This document shows positions 33,951-44,512 of a DNA stretch of 64,000 bases, piece after piece. Where the stretch lies: the NCBI RefSeq assembly GCF_002157855.1, contig NZ_CP020880.1:3224001-3288000 (forward strand), read 5' to 3'. Under the pieces are notes generated by a model that was not told where the DNA came from, did no database searches, and was given only the letters and a program-made list of their open reading frames with translations. The DNA is from Sutcliffiella horikoshii. GTDB lineage: Bacteria > Bacillota > Bacilli > Bacillales > Bacillaceae_I. The translations under genes were made by a program, and so were the position numbers. Every line of letters starts with the position of its first letter. The first letter of the stretch is position 1.

Positions 33951-34509
33951 TTTTATATAATAAATGTAGAATAGTCAGAATAAAAAATCAATAATTTAAC
34001 GGGAATTTAAAATATTCTTCTAGGAATATTTAATTCTTCCTATTAATAACTATATCATTATTACATTATTAAGATTATCTATGACGATAATTTGTGTGGA
34101 ACCTTAAAAATAACTCATATTCATTTTTGTGAGTAGTAATCCATGAGTGTGAATCTATTGATAATGTTGTTTCTGCAAAAGAATATTGACTACACACAGA
34201 AGGTTCGCAACGAACACATATACCCTTACTTTCTCCCTTTATCTAGATTAAGATTAATAATAAAAAACTGTAAACCTGCCTAATTGATTTCCATGACATA
34301 ACCTCGCTAGGCTACCTGCAAATGCGTAAGGTTACTTTGTACGTGTCAGCGTATTACTATAGAGACGATATGAATATGGTATTTTTCGTTTCACCCGACA
34401 CTCCGCTTCAGATTAATGATGGAGAAATGAAGAGTTACATTTGGTTTGGCAGATTCTTCATGAAATTAATCAAAGTTCAATGGTTGTCTTACTGAGCCTC
34501 TAAATTTTT
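33951..34509. other. AT-rich region without a clear gene
   Basis: About 560 bp. Nearest 33950 it should hold the promoter of the secreted peptide gene. Farther on there is no frame with a convincing start and ribosome binding site. CCTGCCTAATTGATTTCC at 34278-34295 may be a weak right-box relic. Probably eroded mobile-element DNA. Confidence 0.45.
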
Positions 34510-34691
34510 CTATGGAAAGAGGAAGTCCACTATCCATTTATCCGTCATCTCCTCTTCTAACGGACAAGTTAATCCTTTCTTTTCTGCTATCACCTCGGTT
34601 ACTTTTTGAAGGAGTGGCCTTTACTTTCGACAATGTCTCTTAGGCTTATCTCCTCATTGTGTAACTCCAATATCTTTCGATAATGAATCAT
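34510..34691 (-). pseudogene. IS21-family transposase (istA) N-terminal remnant
   Basis: Starting at ATG 34691, one frame reads MIHYRKILELHNEEISLRDI and stops; after a frameshift it continues VTEVIAEKKGLTCPLEEEMT, then DKWIVDFLFP and a stop. This is the pattern of the IstA N-terminus: an HTH followed by the GL.CPL....T....FP linker. The DDE catalytic domain and istB are missing. Confidence 0.65.
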
Positions 34692-34996
34692 AAAATAGTC
34701 TTATAAATGGCACATCCGTAGATAGAAGGCTAAGCGGTAAACTTTTTAGCATATCTTAGTACTACAATTTTAGTTATTTGATGGTAAAGAATATATCAAC
34801 TTTGGTTCAATTAGTGCGCCATAAACATTTAGACAGTATTAAATATCTAATATTGCGAGTACGCTATTTACACCACCAGAAAAACAGTGCCATACAAGAA
34901 TAATTGCAAGGAAATAGAACCTTAACAGAGTTGATTAGGGTTCTATTTCTGCTGTTTTATCTTTGGAAAAAATGTTGAGATTTAAAAATGAGTATT
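34692..34996. other. Region between the IS21 remnant and group II intron 2
   Basis: No gene seen. A 12-base stem GAAATAGAACCT / GGGTTCTATTTC (34909-34954) resembles a terminator or intergenic hairpin. AAATATCTAATATTGCG at 34843-34859 repeats in reverse complement at 29341-29358 within a cassette repeat, hinting at another eroded copy. Confidence 0.45.
34979..34996 (-). repeat. Split cassette-type motif, 3' exon side of intron 2
   Basis: The minus strand after the intron reads AATACTCATTTTTAAATC, similar to CGCTCATTTTTATTTG that follows the hairpin in S6. Joined to the other side of the intron (37706-37733), it rebuilds TATTCAACAATCTGGCCC on the plus strand. Confidence 0.5.
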
Positions 34997-37705
34997 ATAG
35001 TGATAGGTAAGCTTTTGACGTTATCTCCAGCTTTTCCCCCACTTCACACCGTACAGGCGAGTTTCCCAGCATACGGCGTTCCAACTAATCCAATTCATTC
35101 AAGATTTTTATGATTATGCAAAGGAAAATCAGATAGCTTCGTTCAGACATTGCTTACGCAATTTATTGACTTCTGTAAGTTGCTTTTCATTTAACTTGAG
35201 TGAGTTTAAAAGCACTTTTATTTTCTCTAAATCTCTCAAATGTATAAGAAGATGGACAGATTTATGCAATATCATTAAGTTTCCGTATGAATCATCTTTG
35301 GTGAGATGGTACGGTGTCTTATGGTGACAATGCCATTCCTCCAGTCCCAATTCAACCCCTGTAACAGCACATTTTCCATATTGTGCAATAAATCTACTAA
35401 TCCGGTTATCGTTGTATTCGATGGAACGGCTCGGTATGAACTGTTTCATCACACGAGTAAGCGTTTGTTTATTGATTGCTCGCAAGTTTTGATGTATTTT
35501 GTCCCTACCTACGGTAGTGTAGTTACAAATATTTTGAGAGAAGTTCAGATTTATCTTACAACGTTGGGCATGAATTGGAATAAGTACCATTTCTTTTATT
35601 TTGAAGAGCTTACACTCATATCCCTTGTACCGTTTTTGTAAGGATTTTGGAAAGTCCTGAAACGTAGCTTCTTTTCTCAATTCTTTTAAACGATTATATA
35701 ACGCTTTATGAAGACGATAGTTCAGCTCAGTTAAATCATCAGTGATGTGTGAAGCTGCTGAATAATAATTTTGGATTCCCATTATAACTGTATTAAAGCG
35801 CCAAACATTCTCAACCGATTGGTGTTTCTGAATCTCTTTGATTGTTTGTTTTATTTTTATCTGTGCATTTTTGAGCGCATTCTTTGTCATGTGTGAGCGA
35901 GCGACATAAAGAGTTCTTTTCTTCGTCTTTTTTATATGGGCTTTAAAACGAAAACCTAAAAACTCTGATGAGTTTTTCTTTAGGTTGACCACCTTTGATT
36001 TTTGTTCGCTAATTTCAAGGCGAAGCCTTGTATGAAGAAAATCATTCACTGCATAATACATTTTAATTGCTTGTGAACGAGTGCGACAAAGAATTTTAAA
36101 GTCATCTGCATATCTCACGATGTAACAATGTTTTAAATTAGATTGTTTCAACGCATTATATCTGCCAAGATTTGATTTATATAACTTATGTGTTTCAAAG
36201 CTTTCCCATTGATTACTAACCCACCAGTCTAGTTCATTTAATACGATATTAGATAAAAGTGGTGATAAGATCCCCCCTTGGGGTGTACCTTTCTTTGGGA
36301 AACCTTCCCCAATAATTTCAGCCTTTAAAAGACGTGAAATAATGGAAAGCAATGCCTTGTCTCGAATGCCTAAAGACCACATCTGTTTTATTAATTTGGC
36401 ATGATTTACATTGTCAAAAAATCCTTTTATATCAACGTCAACACAGTGATATAGGCATGCGCGATTAATGAGCGTTTCAAACCTAGCTTTCGCATGATGT
36501 GTATTGCGGTTTGGCCTAAAACCATAACTATGTTTATAGAATTTCGCTTCACAAATCGGCTCAAGTACTTGCAAGATACACTGTTGGAACAATCTATCCC
36601 AGATAGTCGGAATCCCTAGAGGTCGAGTTTTTCCATTTGCCTTAGGAATGAATACTCTCCGGACGGCTTGGGGTGTATAGTATTCAAACATTCTTTGTAT
36701 CGTCGATACAACCTCAGATACAGATAATCGGTTTATATCTTCAATCGTTAATCCGTCATCTCCAGCAGTTTTACTGCCAGTGTTTCGTTTAATATTCCGA
36801 TAAGCTAACCGTATATTTTCATCGGATTGCATTAAGTCTAGTAATCCATAAAAATTCTGACCATTAGCACTTTGAGCATATAAAGAATCAAAATAATACT
36901 GCATATCATAATACTCATTGTGTCTCAGTTTCTTTCGTTTTAACAAGTTGGTGACTCCTTTAGGAGCTGAACCTCTATTAGTCTTACAAGAACCTTATTA
37001 ATCGTTGAAGAACTGCCTTGCATGGCTGAATGAATCTTTTATTAGTCTGGTGGCTATCCCTCCACGTTCATTACACGCTTCAATGGTACTGTGCCACTAC
37101 TTTCACTGATATAAAGAAAAGTTATATAGTCGCTAATCTCACGACTAGTTTCCTTTTCAACGCTTCATAGAGAGTAAGCTCTCCACGTTATCAGCTTACA
37201 ACGTTGAATTATGTCTATTATGGAACAAACTTAGGTGCTTCCTATGAGCCTGTTAGCATCGCATGTGCCTGTAACACAAGATGGATTTTTATATTGTTGA
37301 TTCTTACTCATCCAAAGCTAACCCTACATTTAGTAGTAAATACATTTCTATATAATGCCAGTCTAGACCCGTACATTCAGAAGTTCGTCAGCAATATACT
37401 TTCATATTTTATTTCGTCGCATTCTCACCATATCTGTTCAACCCAAGTACCATGATTTACACCACCCCATCGGGTAGGCTTTCGTCAGCCTTACTGTTAC
37501 GGTAAATTCTCACGCCTATTAGCCGAGCTTATAACACACTTCTTCTTACTAAACAGCATGCTATTCGACGCAGGGGGAGCCTTTTGGAGCGTTACCTCCT
37601 CATTCGACTCCTCGACATAACCCTTCAGTTTTAGAACTTTAAAACTGCCTGACCTTTACCGAAATTGTGTGTCCACATTTCATTTGAGTCAGGAACATTT
37701 CGCAC
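34997..37705 (-). mobile_element. Group II intron 2 with HNH-containing ORF
   Basis: The minus-strand 5' end GTGCGAAATG is at 37705. The 5' RNA region fills 36947-37705. The RT ORF is at 35129-36946. A domain V-like hairpin (GCCGTATGC ... GTACGGTGTG, 35047-35078) is followed by a domain VI-like segment and the tail ending CTAT near 34997. The length of 2.7 kb is normal for a full group II intron. It has the same orientation as intron 1 but is a different lineage. Exact ends are estimates. Confidence 0.78.
35129..36946 (-). CDS. Group II intron reverse transcriptase/maturase with HNH endonuclease
   Basis: 605 residues. RT motifs: KTAGDDGLTIEDINRLSVSE, RPLGIPTIWDRLFQQCILQV, HSYGFRPNRNTHHAK, VDVDIKGFFDNVNH, GTPQGGILSPLLSNIVLNEL and YIVRYADDFKILC. 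Maturase domain X follows (NYYSAASHITDDL). The C-terminal HNH endonuclease has CAVTGVELGLEEWHCHHKTP and NLMILHKSVHLLIH. The frame is intact. It would drive splicing and retrohoming of intron 2. Confidence 0.93.
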   Translation of the reverse strand: MLKRKKLRHNEYYDMQYYFDSLYAQSANGQNFYGLLDLMQSDENIRLAYRNIKRNTGSKTAGDDGLTIEDINRLSVSEVVSTIQRMFEYYTPQAVRRVFIPKANGKTRPLGIPTIWDRLFQQCILQVLEPICEAKFYKHSYGFRPNRNTHHAKARFETLINRACLYHCVDVDIKGFFDNVNHAKLIKQMWSLGIRDKALLSIISRLLKAEIIGEGFPKKGTPQGGILSPLLSNIVLNELDWWVSNQWESFETHKLYKSNLGRYNALKQSNLKHCYIVRYADDFKILCRTRSQAIKMYYAVNDFLHTRLRLEISEQKSKVVNLKKNSSEFLGFRFKAHIKKTKKRTLYVARSHMTKNALKNAQIKIKQTIKEIQKHQSVENVWRFNTVIMGIQNYYSAASHITDDLTELNYRLHKALYNRLKELRKEATFQDFPKSLQKRYKGYECKLFKIKEMVLIPIHAQRCKINLNFSQNICNYTTVGRDKIHQNLRAINKQTLTRVMKQFIPSRSIEYNDNRISRFIAQYGKCAVTGVELGLEEWHCHHKTPYHLTKDDSYGNLMILHKSVHLLIHLRDLEKIKVLLNSLKLNEKQLTEVNKLRKQCLNEAI

Positions 37706-37733
37706 CAACAATCTGGCCCTTTAATGAAGTAAG
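37706..37733 (-). repeat. Split cassette-type motif, 5' exon side of intron 2
   Basis: The minus strand before the intron reads CTTACTTCATTAAAGGGCC then AGATTGTTG. Its opening matches the CTTACTTAAGCTAACGGG module of repeat S4, and on the plus strand CAACAATCTGG resembles a left box. It probably marks the right end of the cassette-bearing island. Confidence 0.5.
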
Positions 37734-37764
37734 ATTTCACCTTTAAGTTAACATAAAATACCTA

Positions 37765-37889
37765 GTTGATTGTAGTGGAAGGCGCGCAGACGCCCGCGGG
37801 AGGAAGGGACAGAGGAGACCCCGCAGGCGAAGCCGAGGAGGCTCCCGGACCGCCCGCAGGCAAGCGAAGCGCCTGGAACGGAAATCAAC
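37765..37889. repeat. Dispersed intergenic palindrome, type A, copy 3
   Basis: Starts GTTGATT and ends AATCAAC. It is nearly identical to the copy at 8187-8313, including GTGGAAGGCGCGCAGACGCC, AGGAAGGGACAGAGGAGACC and CCGCCCGCAGGCAAGCGAAG. It lies at the right edge of the island, mirroring the copy at 17480 on the left edge. Confidence 0.88.
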
Positions 37890-37903
37890 AAGTTCTACCC
37901 AAC

Positions 37904-37940
37904 ACCCAAAAAAAGGCTGTCCAGAGCGGACAGCCTTTTT
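37904..37940 (-). terminator. Terminator after the YpuA-like gene
   Basis: AAAAAAAGGCTGTCC (37909-37923) and GGACAGCCTTTTT (37928-37940) form a strong stem, with the T-tract on the minus strand. Confidence 0.8.
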
Positions 37941-37949
37941 CATATGTTT

Positions 37950-38864
37950 CTATTTAAACAAATCAGCAATGGACTGGAACAGGTTACGGAAAAAGTCTTG
38001 AACTCCTTGCCAGAAACCTTCATTCCCTACCACTTCATCAATTTTATTCTTAATGTCAGTAGAAATTTGCTCTAGCTGAGTTTTCACACCATCAAAATTG
38101 ATATTCAATTCACGCATTTTTTCAAAAAGATCAATCAACAGTTGTCTATCTTCTTCACTTAACTCGATATTCAACTTAGCTAACTGTTCTTCTACGATTT
38201 GTTCAACATCTTCTCTTGTTGCAGGATTTTGCTCTGCAATTTGCTTTTTGATTTCCGTCAACAACTCACTGACTTTTTCACTGTCCATGCCTTCTTCATC
38301 TGCAAGCTTTGTTGCAATGGACAACTCCTCGTTTGCGACTTCCATACGGTCTTTATTCAGTGCTTCTCCGCTTACTTCATAAGCTTTGTATATTCCCACA
38401 AGTGCAGAATGACCACTAACCTTCACTGGAGATGCAACGATTACTTCTGCATCCTCAATTCCTGCAGTTAAGAGGGCATTTGCATACATATCATCAGTTA
38501 CTTGCGTGATATTTTCAGGAGTGGCCCTTTCAATGACAAGCCCTTCTCCTTTTTCTTTTCTGGTAATTTTAGCTGAGGAGAACATACGGGCATTTCTGTC
38601 TTCTCCCTCAATATAGGTAACAAGATCTTCCCCCGTTACTGTAATCTCCTCAACCATTTCAGGATTTTTCACGTTCAGATATTCGCGTACTTCCTGCTTT
38701 TGGTCATCATTCAAGGTACCGCCGTATACGACAATAGGAAGACCGAACTTTTCATTAATGCTCTCTTCTTCATCTTCCCCGCCAGCAGCTTGTACAACAT
38801 TTGATAATGTAAGGCCAGATAAAACCAAGGTCAACACTAGCAACAATTTAAACCAAACCTTCAT
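37950..38864 (-). CDS. DUF1002 secreted protein, YpuA-like
   Basis: 304 residues. A signal peptide (LLLVLTLVLSGLTLSNVVQA) is followed by a DUF1002 domain: LPIVVYGGTLNDDQKQEVRE, then GEGLVIERATPENITQVTDD and VIVASPVKVSGHSALVGIYK. A long acidic coiled C-terminus (EDVEQIVEEQLAKLNIELSE) follows. B. subtilis YpuA is the named relative; function unknown. Probably secreted and cell-wall associated. In B. subtilis the relative lies elsewhere on the chromosome, so its place here is unusual. Confidence 0.85.
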   Translation of the reverse strand: MKVWFKLLLVLTLVLSGLTLSNVVQAAGGEDEEESINEKFGLPIVVYGGTLNDDQKQEVREYLNVKNPEMVEEITVTGEDLVTYIEGEDRNARMFSSAKITRKEKGEGLVIERATPENITQVTDDMYANALLTAGIEDAEVIVASPVKVSGHSALVGIYKAYEVSGEALNKDRMEVANEELSIATKLADEEGMDSEKVSELLTEIKKQIAEQNPATREDVEQIVEEQLAKLNIELSEEDRQLLIDLFEKMRELNINFDGVKTQLEQISTDIKNKIDEVVGNEGFWQGVQDFFRNLFQSIADLFK

Positions 38865-38903
38865 TACATTTCCCCCAAACTAATATTATCAATTGCTTTC
38901 TCT

Positions 38904-39299
38904 TTATCTTCTGTTAATGACAATAAACTGCCCGCGATCCATTCTGTTTCTAATTGCGCGCATGATGGACGGTTTGATCAAATTTCTTGTCGGTGGTAAA
39001 AGCAAGGCAAAGCCAATAGCATCTGTGATAAATCCAGGAGTCAATAGAACAACTCCACCAATTAAGATACATAAACCATCAATTATTACATCACCAGGCA
39101 TCTGCCCGCTGTTCATTTTTTGCTGGGCATTTCTTAGAGCGGAAACTCCCTGATATTTTGCAAGCCATGCTCCCAAAACTCCAGTAAGGATAATTAATAT
39201 GATGGTCGGAATCGCCCCAATCAGCTTGCCGGCTGTAATAAGAAGCCAAATTTCCAATGCTGGTACAACTATAATTAAAGCTAATAAAATTCTGAACAT
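38904..39299 (-). CDS. fxsA: FxsA-family membrane protein
   Basis: 131 residues: two N-terminal membrane helices (LLALIIVVPALEIWLLITAG; TIILIILTGVLGAWLA), the family sequence KYQGVSALRNAQQKMNSGQM, a third helix and the GVVLLTPGFITDAIGFALLL motif diagnostic of FxsA. E. coli FxsA overproduction relieves F-plasmid exclusion of phage T7; its normal role is unknown. In B. subtilis it lies close to ytvI and pyk. Confidence 0.9.
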   Translation of the reverse strand: MFRILLALIIVVPALEIWLLITAGKLIGAIPTIILIILTGVLGAWLAKYQGVSALRNAQQKMNSGQMPGDVIIDGLCILIGGVVLLTPGFITDAIGFALLLPPTRNLIKPSIMRAIRNRMDRGQFIVINRR

Positions 39300-39374
39300 A
39301 AGAGGACAACCCCATTTCTTTTAAAACAAGCTACCTGTTAATTATAGCAAATGTGAAAGAATTACTCTAATATA

Positions 39375-39415
39375 AATAAACCCCTCTTCCAGCATATGCC
39401 AGAATGAGGGGTTCA
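39375..39415 (-). terminator. Terminator after pyk
   Basis: AACCCCTC (39379-39386) and GAGGGGTT (39406-39413) with inner CAGCATATGCCAG extend the stem. TTTATTTATATT follows on the minus strand. Confidence 0.75.
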
Positions 39416-39424
39416 TGCCTTAAC

Positions 39425-41179
39425 TTATAATACGTTTGCGTGTCCAGTGTAAATCGTGCCGCGGGAAGAATCAACCGTAATTTCTTGCCCATCTTGTAGA
39501 ATAGAAGTAGCTTCTTCTACTCCAACAATTACTGGAATACCTAGGCTTAATCCTACAACAGCAGCGTGACTTGTTAGACCGCCTTCTTCTGTGATAAGAG
39601 CAGATGCTTTTTCCAATGAAGGCATCATATCTTTGTCCGTACCTGTTGTTACGAAGATAGCTCCCTGCGTCATCTTTTCCGCAGCTTCCTCTGCTGTTTT
39701 AGCAACAACTACTTTTCCGTAAGCAGATTTTCTGCCAATGCCTTGTCCACTTGCAAGAACGTCACCAACAACGTGGATTTTCATCAAGTTTGTTGTACCT
39801 TTTTCGCCAACTGGAACACCTGCTGTAATAACAATTAGGTCTCCGTGAGAAACGATACCTGTGTTCAATGATTCTTCTACTGCTACTTCCAACATTTCAT
39901 CTGTAGAAGTTGCTTGACGACCGATGCGCGGGTAAACACCCCATACTAGCGCAAGTTTACGAGATACCGCCTCACAAGAAGTAACAGCAACAATCGGTGC
40001 TTTTGGACGGTATTTGGAAATCATGCGTGCAGTATGTCCACTTTCAGTTGGCGTTACGATTGCAGAAACATCCAAGCTGATTGCCGTGTATGCAACAGAT
40101 TGTCCAATGGAATCCGTTACCGTAAGTGCCGCTTGCTTGCTGTGCTTTGTAAGGATTTCTCCATATGCTAAAGCTTGTTCTGCACGTGAAGCGATGTTGT
40201 GCATTGTTTGTACCGCTTCAATAGGATATGAACCAGCAGCAGTTTCACCAGAAAGCATGATCGCATCTGTTCCGTCAAAGATAGCATTCGCTACGTCACT
40301 TGCCTCTGCACGTGTTGGACGTGGGTTGCGTTGCATAGAATCAAGCATTTGAGTTGCTGTGATGACAGGCTTTCCAGCAAGATTACATTTTTTGATAAGG
40401 TCCTTCTGTACAAGAGGTACCTCTTCTGCAGGGATTTCCACACCAAGGTCTCCACGTGCAACCATTAAGCCGTCGGAAACTTCCAAGATTTCGTTGATAT
40501 TGTCAACACCCTCTTGGTTTTCAATTTTAGGGATGATTTGAATGTCTGTAGCATTGTGTGCTTCCAGTAATTCACGGATTTCAAGAACGTCAGACGCACG
40601 ACGTACGAAAGATGCCGCAATGAAATCCACTCCTTGTTCAATACCAAAGCGAATGTCGTTCGCATCTTTGTCAGTGATTCCAGGAAGGTTCACTTTTACA
40701 CCAGGAACGTTTACACCTTTTTTATTTTTCAATGTACCGGAGTTTAGGATTTTTGTTCTGATTTCGTTGTTTCCTACTTCAAGAACTTCCAATCCGATAA
40801 GACCGTCATCCAAAAGGATGCGGGAACCAGGATGTACGTCTTCCATTAGTCCAGGGTAAGTAATAGAGAACTTTTCCGTTGTTCCAATTACTTCTTCCAT
40901 AGAGATGATAATTTCGTTTCCTTGTACTAATTCAATCGCACCATCTTGCATTGTGTGCGTTCTGATTTCAGGACCTTTTGTATCCAAAAGGATCGCAACA
41001 TTTTTCCCAGTGCGTTCCACTGCTTCACGAATATTGCGGATACGAGCTCCATGCTCTTCATAGTCACCGTGTGAAAAGTTCAGACGGGTAACATTCATCC
41101 CTGCTTCCATCAGCTGAATTAGTGTTTCAACACTTTCACTAGCTGGTCCAATCGTACAAACAATCTTGGTTTTTTTCAT
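39425..41179 (-). CDS. pyk: Pyruvate kinase with C-terminal PEP-utilising domain
   Basis: Converts phosphoenolpyruvate and ADP to pyruvate and ATP. The catalytic (beta/alpha)8 barrel starts [19 protein letters not shown]; the active-site lysine motif is [18 protein letters not shown] and [12 protein letters not shown] follows. The C-terminal 110 residues (about 475-584) form the extra PEP-utiliser-type domain found in Bacillus pyruvate kinases, with the [20 protein letters not shown] motif. At 584 residues the length matches that type. It lies downstream of pfkA. Confidence 0.97.
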   Translation of the reverse strand: MKKTKIVCTIGPASESVETLIQLMEAGMNVTRLNFSHGDYEEHGARIRNIREAVERTGKNVAILLDTKGPEIRTHTMQDGAIELVQGNEIIISMEEVIGTTEKFSITYPGLMEDVHPGSRILLDDGLIGLEVLEVGNNEIRTKILNSGTLKNKKGVNVPGVKVNLPGITDKDANDIRFGIEQGVDFIAASFVRRASDVLEIRELLEAHNATDIQIIPKIENQEGVDNINEILEVSDGLMVARGDLGVEIPAEEVPLVQKDLIKKCNLAGKPVITATQMLDSMQRNPRPTRAEASDVANAIFDGTDAIMLSGETAAGSYPIEAVQTMHNIASRAEQALAYGEILTKHSKQAALTVTDSIGQSVAYTAISLDVSAIVTPTESGHTARMISKYRPKAPIVAVTSCEAVSRKLALVWGVYPRIGRQATSTDEMLEVAVEESLNTGIVSHGDLIVITAGVPVGEKGTTNLMKIHVVGDVLASGQGIGRKSAYGKVVVAKTAEEAAEKMTQGAIFVTTGTDKDMMPSLEKASALITEEGGLTSHAAVVGLSLGIPVIVGVEEATSILQDGQEITVDSSRGTIYTGHANVL

Positions 41180-41283
41180 GTAAAATTTCCTCCTAGTTAT
41201 ATACCGTTCTTTTCACTTCGTCCTTTTATATTATAAAGCAACAGAGTGGCATAACACCACCAATAGCCTTAGGTAACCTGGTA

Positions 41284-41298
41284 ATGAAAACGATTCCA
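41284..41298. promoter_or_regulatory. cre-like site between pfkA and pyk
   Basis: ATGAAAACGATTCCA fits WTGNAANCGNWNNCA at every fixed position. It lies in the 133-bp pfkA-pyk gap. It may modulate pyk, or act as a roadblock to read-through from pfkA. Confidence 0.55.
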
Positions 41299-41312
41299 AT
41301 GCGCTTATACTA

Positions 41313-42296
<984 letters not shown>

Positions 42297-42324
42297 TTAC
42301 CTATAAACGTATACCCAAACATAT

Positions 42325-42354
42325 ATTTTATTAGAAAAATGAGTACTATGTAAA
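42325..42354 (-). promoter_or_regulatory. pfkA promoter
   Basis: Minus strand TTTACA (-35, 42349-42354) and TAAAAT (-10, 42325-42330) with an 18-bp spacer, followed about 50 bp later by the pfkA start codon. Confidence 0.55.
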
Positions 42355-42544
42355 GCCTCTTTATTCAAAATTAACATGAAGGTATGTCGAAAACAACAGA
42401 AAACTGTCGATGAAAAGTTTTGTATACGCTGTCATTTTCCATTGTTGACATTTTGGTCAATTTTATTATGTATATCTCTTCAAGGTAGTCGGCATTCGAA
42501 CATGTAGCTCTTTTTTTAAGATACCCAGCTTATTCCTTACTATC

Positions 42545-42582
42545 CAAAAGAAAACAGGAGGAAAATGCTTCATTCCCTCCTG
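42545..42582 (-). terminator. Terminator after accA
   Basis: CAGGAGG (42554-42560) and CCTCCTG (42575-42581) pair, with GCTTCATT in the loop and TTTTCTTTT following on the minus strand. Confidence 0.7.
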
Positions 42583-42608
42583 CTGTAAATACTTTTTTAT
42601 CAAATAGT

Positions 42609-43595
42609 CTATTGGTTAATTTTTTCTGGCTTAAGTTGTTCTTTAAAAGAAAATGCACCAATCCGTTTATATTTCGCATAGCGGTGTTCAATCAATTCCT
42701 CAGCAGTGAGTGGCATCAGATCTTGAAGGGACTCTTTTAATATTTCTTTTATTCCCTTTGCTTGAACATCCACATTCTTATGGGCACCGCCCTTTGCTTC
42801 CGGAATGATTTTATCAATGATTCCTAAATCATGCAGATCAGGTGCAGTGATTCTCATGGATTCTGCGGCTTTCTTGGCGAGACTGGCATCCTTCCACAGG
42901 ATAGCAGCCGCGCCTTCTGGGGAAATAACAGAATAGGTGGAGTTCTCTAGCATGTGCACATGATTTCCGACACCAAGTGCAAGGGCTCCCCCACTTCCGC
43001 CTTCACCGATGACGATGCAAATTACCGGGACCTTCAAACCTGCCATTTCGAAAAGGTTTTTGGCAATGGCTTCACTTTGGCCGCGCTCTTCCGCAGCCTT
43101 TCCAGGGTAGGCACCCTTCGTATCAATGAAACAAACGATAGGACGATTGAATTTTTCAGCCTGATACATCAACCTTAATGCTTTGCGATAGCCTTCTGGA
43201 TGAGGCATACCGAAATTTCTGCGGATATTTTCTTTTGTATCTTTCCCACGTTGATGCCCGATGATGGTAACTGGTACGCCTTCAAACTTACCGATTCCAC
43301 CTACTATTGCTTCATCGTCTCCGTAATATCTGTCTCCGTGTAATTCTAAAAAGTTCGTGAAAACACGCTCTATATAGTCCAAAGTGGTGGGGCGTTCGGG
43401 ATGTCTGGCAATTTGGACGCGATCCCACGGGCTTAAGTTCCCGTAAATATCTGTTTCTAGTTTTTCTAGCCTTACTTCTAGTTTCTCAATTTCGTTAGTA
43501 AGATCCATCTCGCTATTTTTCGTGAACTCTTTTAGTTCACCTATTTTCTTGCGAAGCTCTACTACCGGTTTTTCGAATTCCATTTCTCCTACCAT
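42609..43595 (-). CDS. accA: Acetyl-CoA carboxylase carboxyltransferase, alpha subunit
   Basis: With AccD it transfers the carboxyl group from biotin to acetyl-CoA, making malonyl-CoA for fatty acid synthesis. 328 residues. An N-terminal helical part ([14 protein letters not shown]) is followed by the crotonase-like carboxyltransferase domain: [20 protein letters not shown] and [23 protein letters not shown] at 43595 overlaps the accD end by 7 bp and uses a GGAGGGG site inside accD, showing coupling. Confidence 0.96.
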   Translation of the reverse strand: MVGEMEFEKPVVELRKKIGELKEFTKNSEMDLTNEIEKLEVRLEKLETDIYGNLSPWDRVQIARHPERPTTLDYIERVFTNFLELHGDRYYGDDEAIVGGIGKFEGVPVTIIGHQRGKDTKENIRRNFGMPHPEGYRKALRLMYQAEKFNRPIVCFIDTKGAYPGKAAEERGQSEAIAKNLFEMAGLKVPVICIVIGEGGSGGALALGVGNHVHMLENSTYSVISPEGAAAILWKDASLAKKAAESMRITAPDLHDLGIIDKIIPEAKGGAHKNVDVQAKGIKEILKESLQDLMPLTAEELIEHRYAKYKRIGAFSFKEQLKPEKINQ

Positions 43596-44452
43596 CTCGT
43601 CTCCCCTCCTCCCTGATGTATATCTAATACGTTCGTTAAGGTTTCTTTCAACTCAAGACGAGGAATAACCGCATCTAGTTGCCCGCATTTCAATAAAAAT
43701 TCAGCAGTTTGAAAGTCTTCCGGAAGGTCTTCCCGAATAGTTTGCTCGATGATACGTCTGCCGGCAAACCCTATTAAGGCTTTCGGTTCTGCAAAATTAT
43801 AATCTCCTAATGAGGCAAAACTTGCAGAAACACCACCGGTCGTCGGGTGAGTCATCACGGAAATAATCAACCCGCCGCTTTCGCTATGAAGCTTCAATGC
43901 ACTACTAGTTTTTGCCATTTGCATCAAACTTAAAACACCTTCCTGCATTCTTGCACCGCCAGAAGCTGTGAAAATGAGGAATGGCACTCTTTTTTCCTTT
44001 GCCTTTTCAATGGCACGGGTAATTTTTTCCCCCACTACCGATCCCATGCTTCCCATACGGAAAGTAGAATCCATAACGGCAACAACAAGAGGAAGACTAT
44101 TAATGGTCCCTTCACCGGTTACAACAGCCTCATTGATTCCTGTTTTCTTCCGGTCACCTTCTAGCTTTTCCAAATAGTTTGGGAAATTAAGAGGATTTTC
44201 AGAAACCATATCCTCATCATATGCAGTAAAGCTGCCTTTATCTAGTAAGCTTTGGAGCCTTTCTTTTGCATTCATGGGATGGTGGTGGCCGCAGTGTAGA
44301 CACACCTTTAAATTTTTCATTAACTCTTTTGTATACATTATTTTTTTACAGCTAGGACACTTGGTCATTATTCCTTCTGGTACATCTTGATTTGCTTGTT
44401 CCGATGGAATGGATGCGTATTTTTTCTTCTTTGTGAACAAATCCTTCAACAA
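43589..44452 (-). CDS. accD: Acetyl-CoA carboxylase carboxyltransferase, beta subunit
   Basis: 287 residues. The N-terminal zinc finger has [14 protein letters not shown] and CLHCGHH; the carboxyltransferase core has [20 protein letters not shown] and [19 protein letters not shown]. Starts at TTG 44452, with GGGAGG ten bases upstream. Forms the A2B2 complex with AccA. A FapR-like box lies 43-60 bp upstream. Confidence 0.96.
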   Translation of the reverse strand: MLKDLFTKKKKYASIPSEQANQDVPEGIMTKCPSCKKIMYTKELMKNLKVCLHCGHHHPMNAKERLQSLLDKGSFTAYDEDMVSENPLNFPNYLEKLEGDRKKTGINEAVVTGEGTINSLPLVVAVMDSTFRMGSMGSVVGEKITRAIEKAKEKRVPFLIFTASGGARMQEGVLSLMQMAKTSSALKLHSESGGLIISVMTHPTTGGVSASFASLGDYNFAEPKALIGFAGRRIIEQTIREDLPEDFQTAEFLLKCGQLDAVIPRLELKETLTNVLDIHQGGGETRW

Positions 44453-44495
44453 AACAACAGAACCTCCCTTAATTACAGAAACTTGTTACTTAGTT

Positions 44496-44512
44496 TTGGT
44501 ATTTGGTACTAA
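44496..44512 (-). promoter_or_regulatory. FapR-like operator upstream of accD
   Basis: On the minus strand TTAGTACCAAATACCAA matches the FapR consensus TTAGTACCTGATACTAA at 14 of 17 positions. TTGACC lies upstream at about -35 spacing, so the box would overlap the promoter. FapR represses lipid synthesis genes until malonyl-CoA accumulates. Confidence 0.55.

Larger units (their letters stand above)
36947..37949. other. Intron 2 5' RNA region and right junction of the island
   Basis: 1,003 bp without a protein gene. 36947-37705 encodes intron domain I and the start of the element, with many short inverted repeats. 37706-37764 is the 5' exon. A type A palindrome (37765-37889) and the terminator of the next gene (37904-37940) follow. 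Confidence 0.65.

Noticed and set aside
34405-34500. Short plus-strand frame starting MKSYIWFGRF
   Set aside because: It is only about 22 codons long with no ribosome binding site and lies in eroded DNA beside the IS21 remnant.
37743-37943. Open frames across the palindromic repeats as genes
   Set aside because: Similar frames arise in every repeat copy, change with the copy, and have no ribosome binding site; they are produced by GC-rich repeat sequence.
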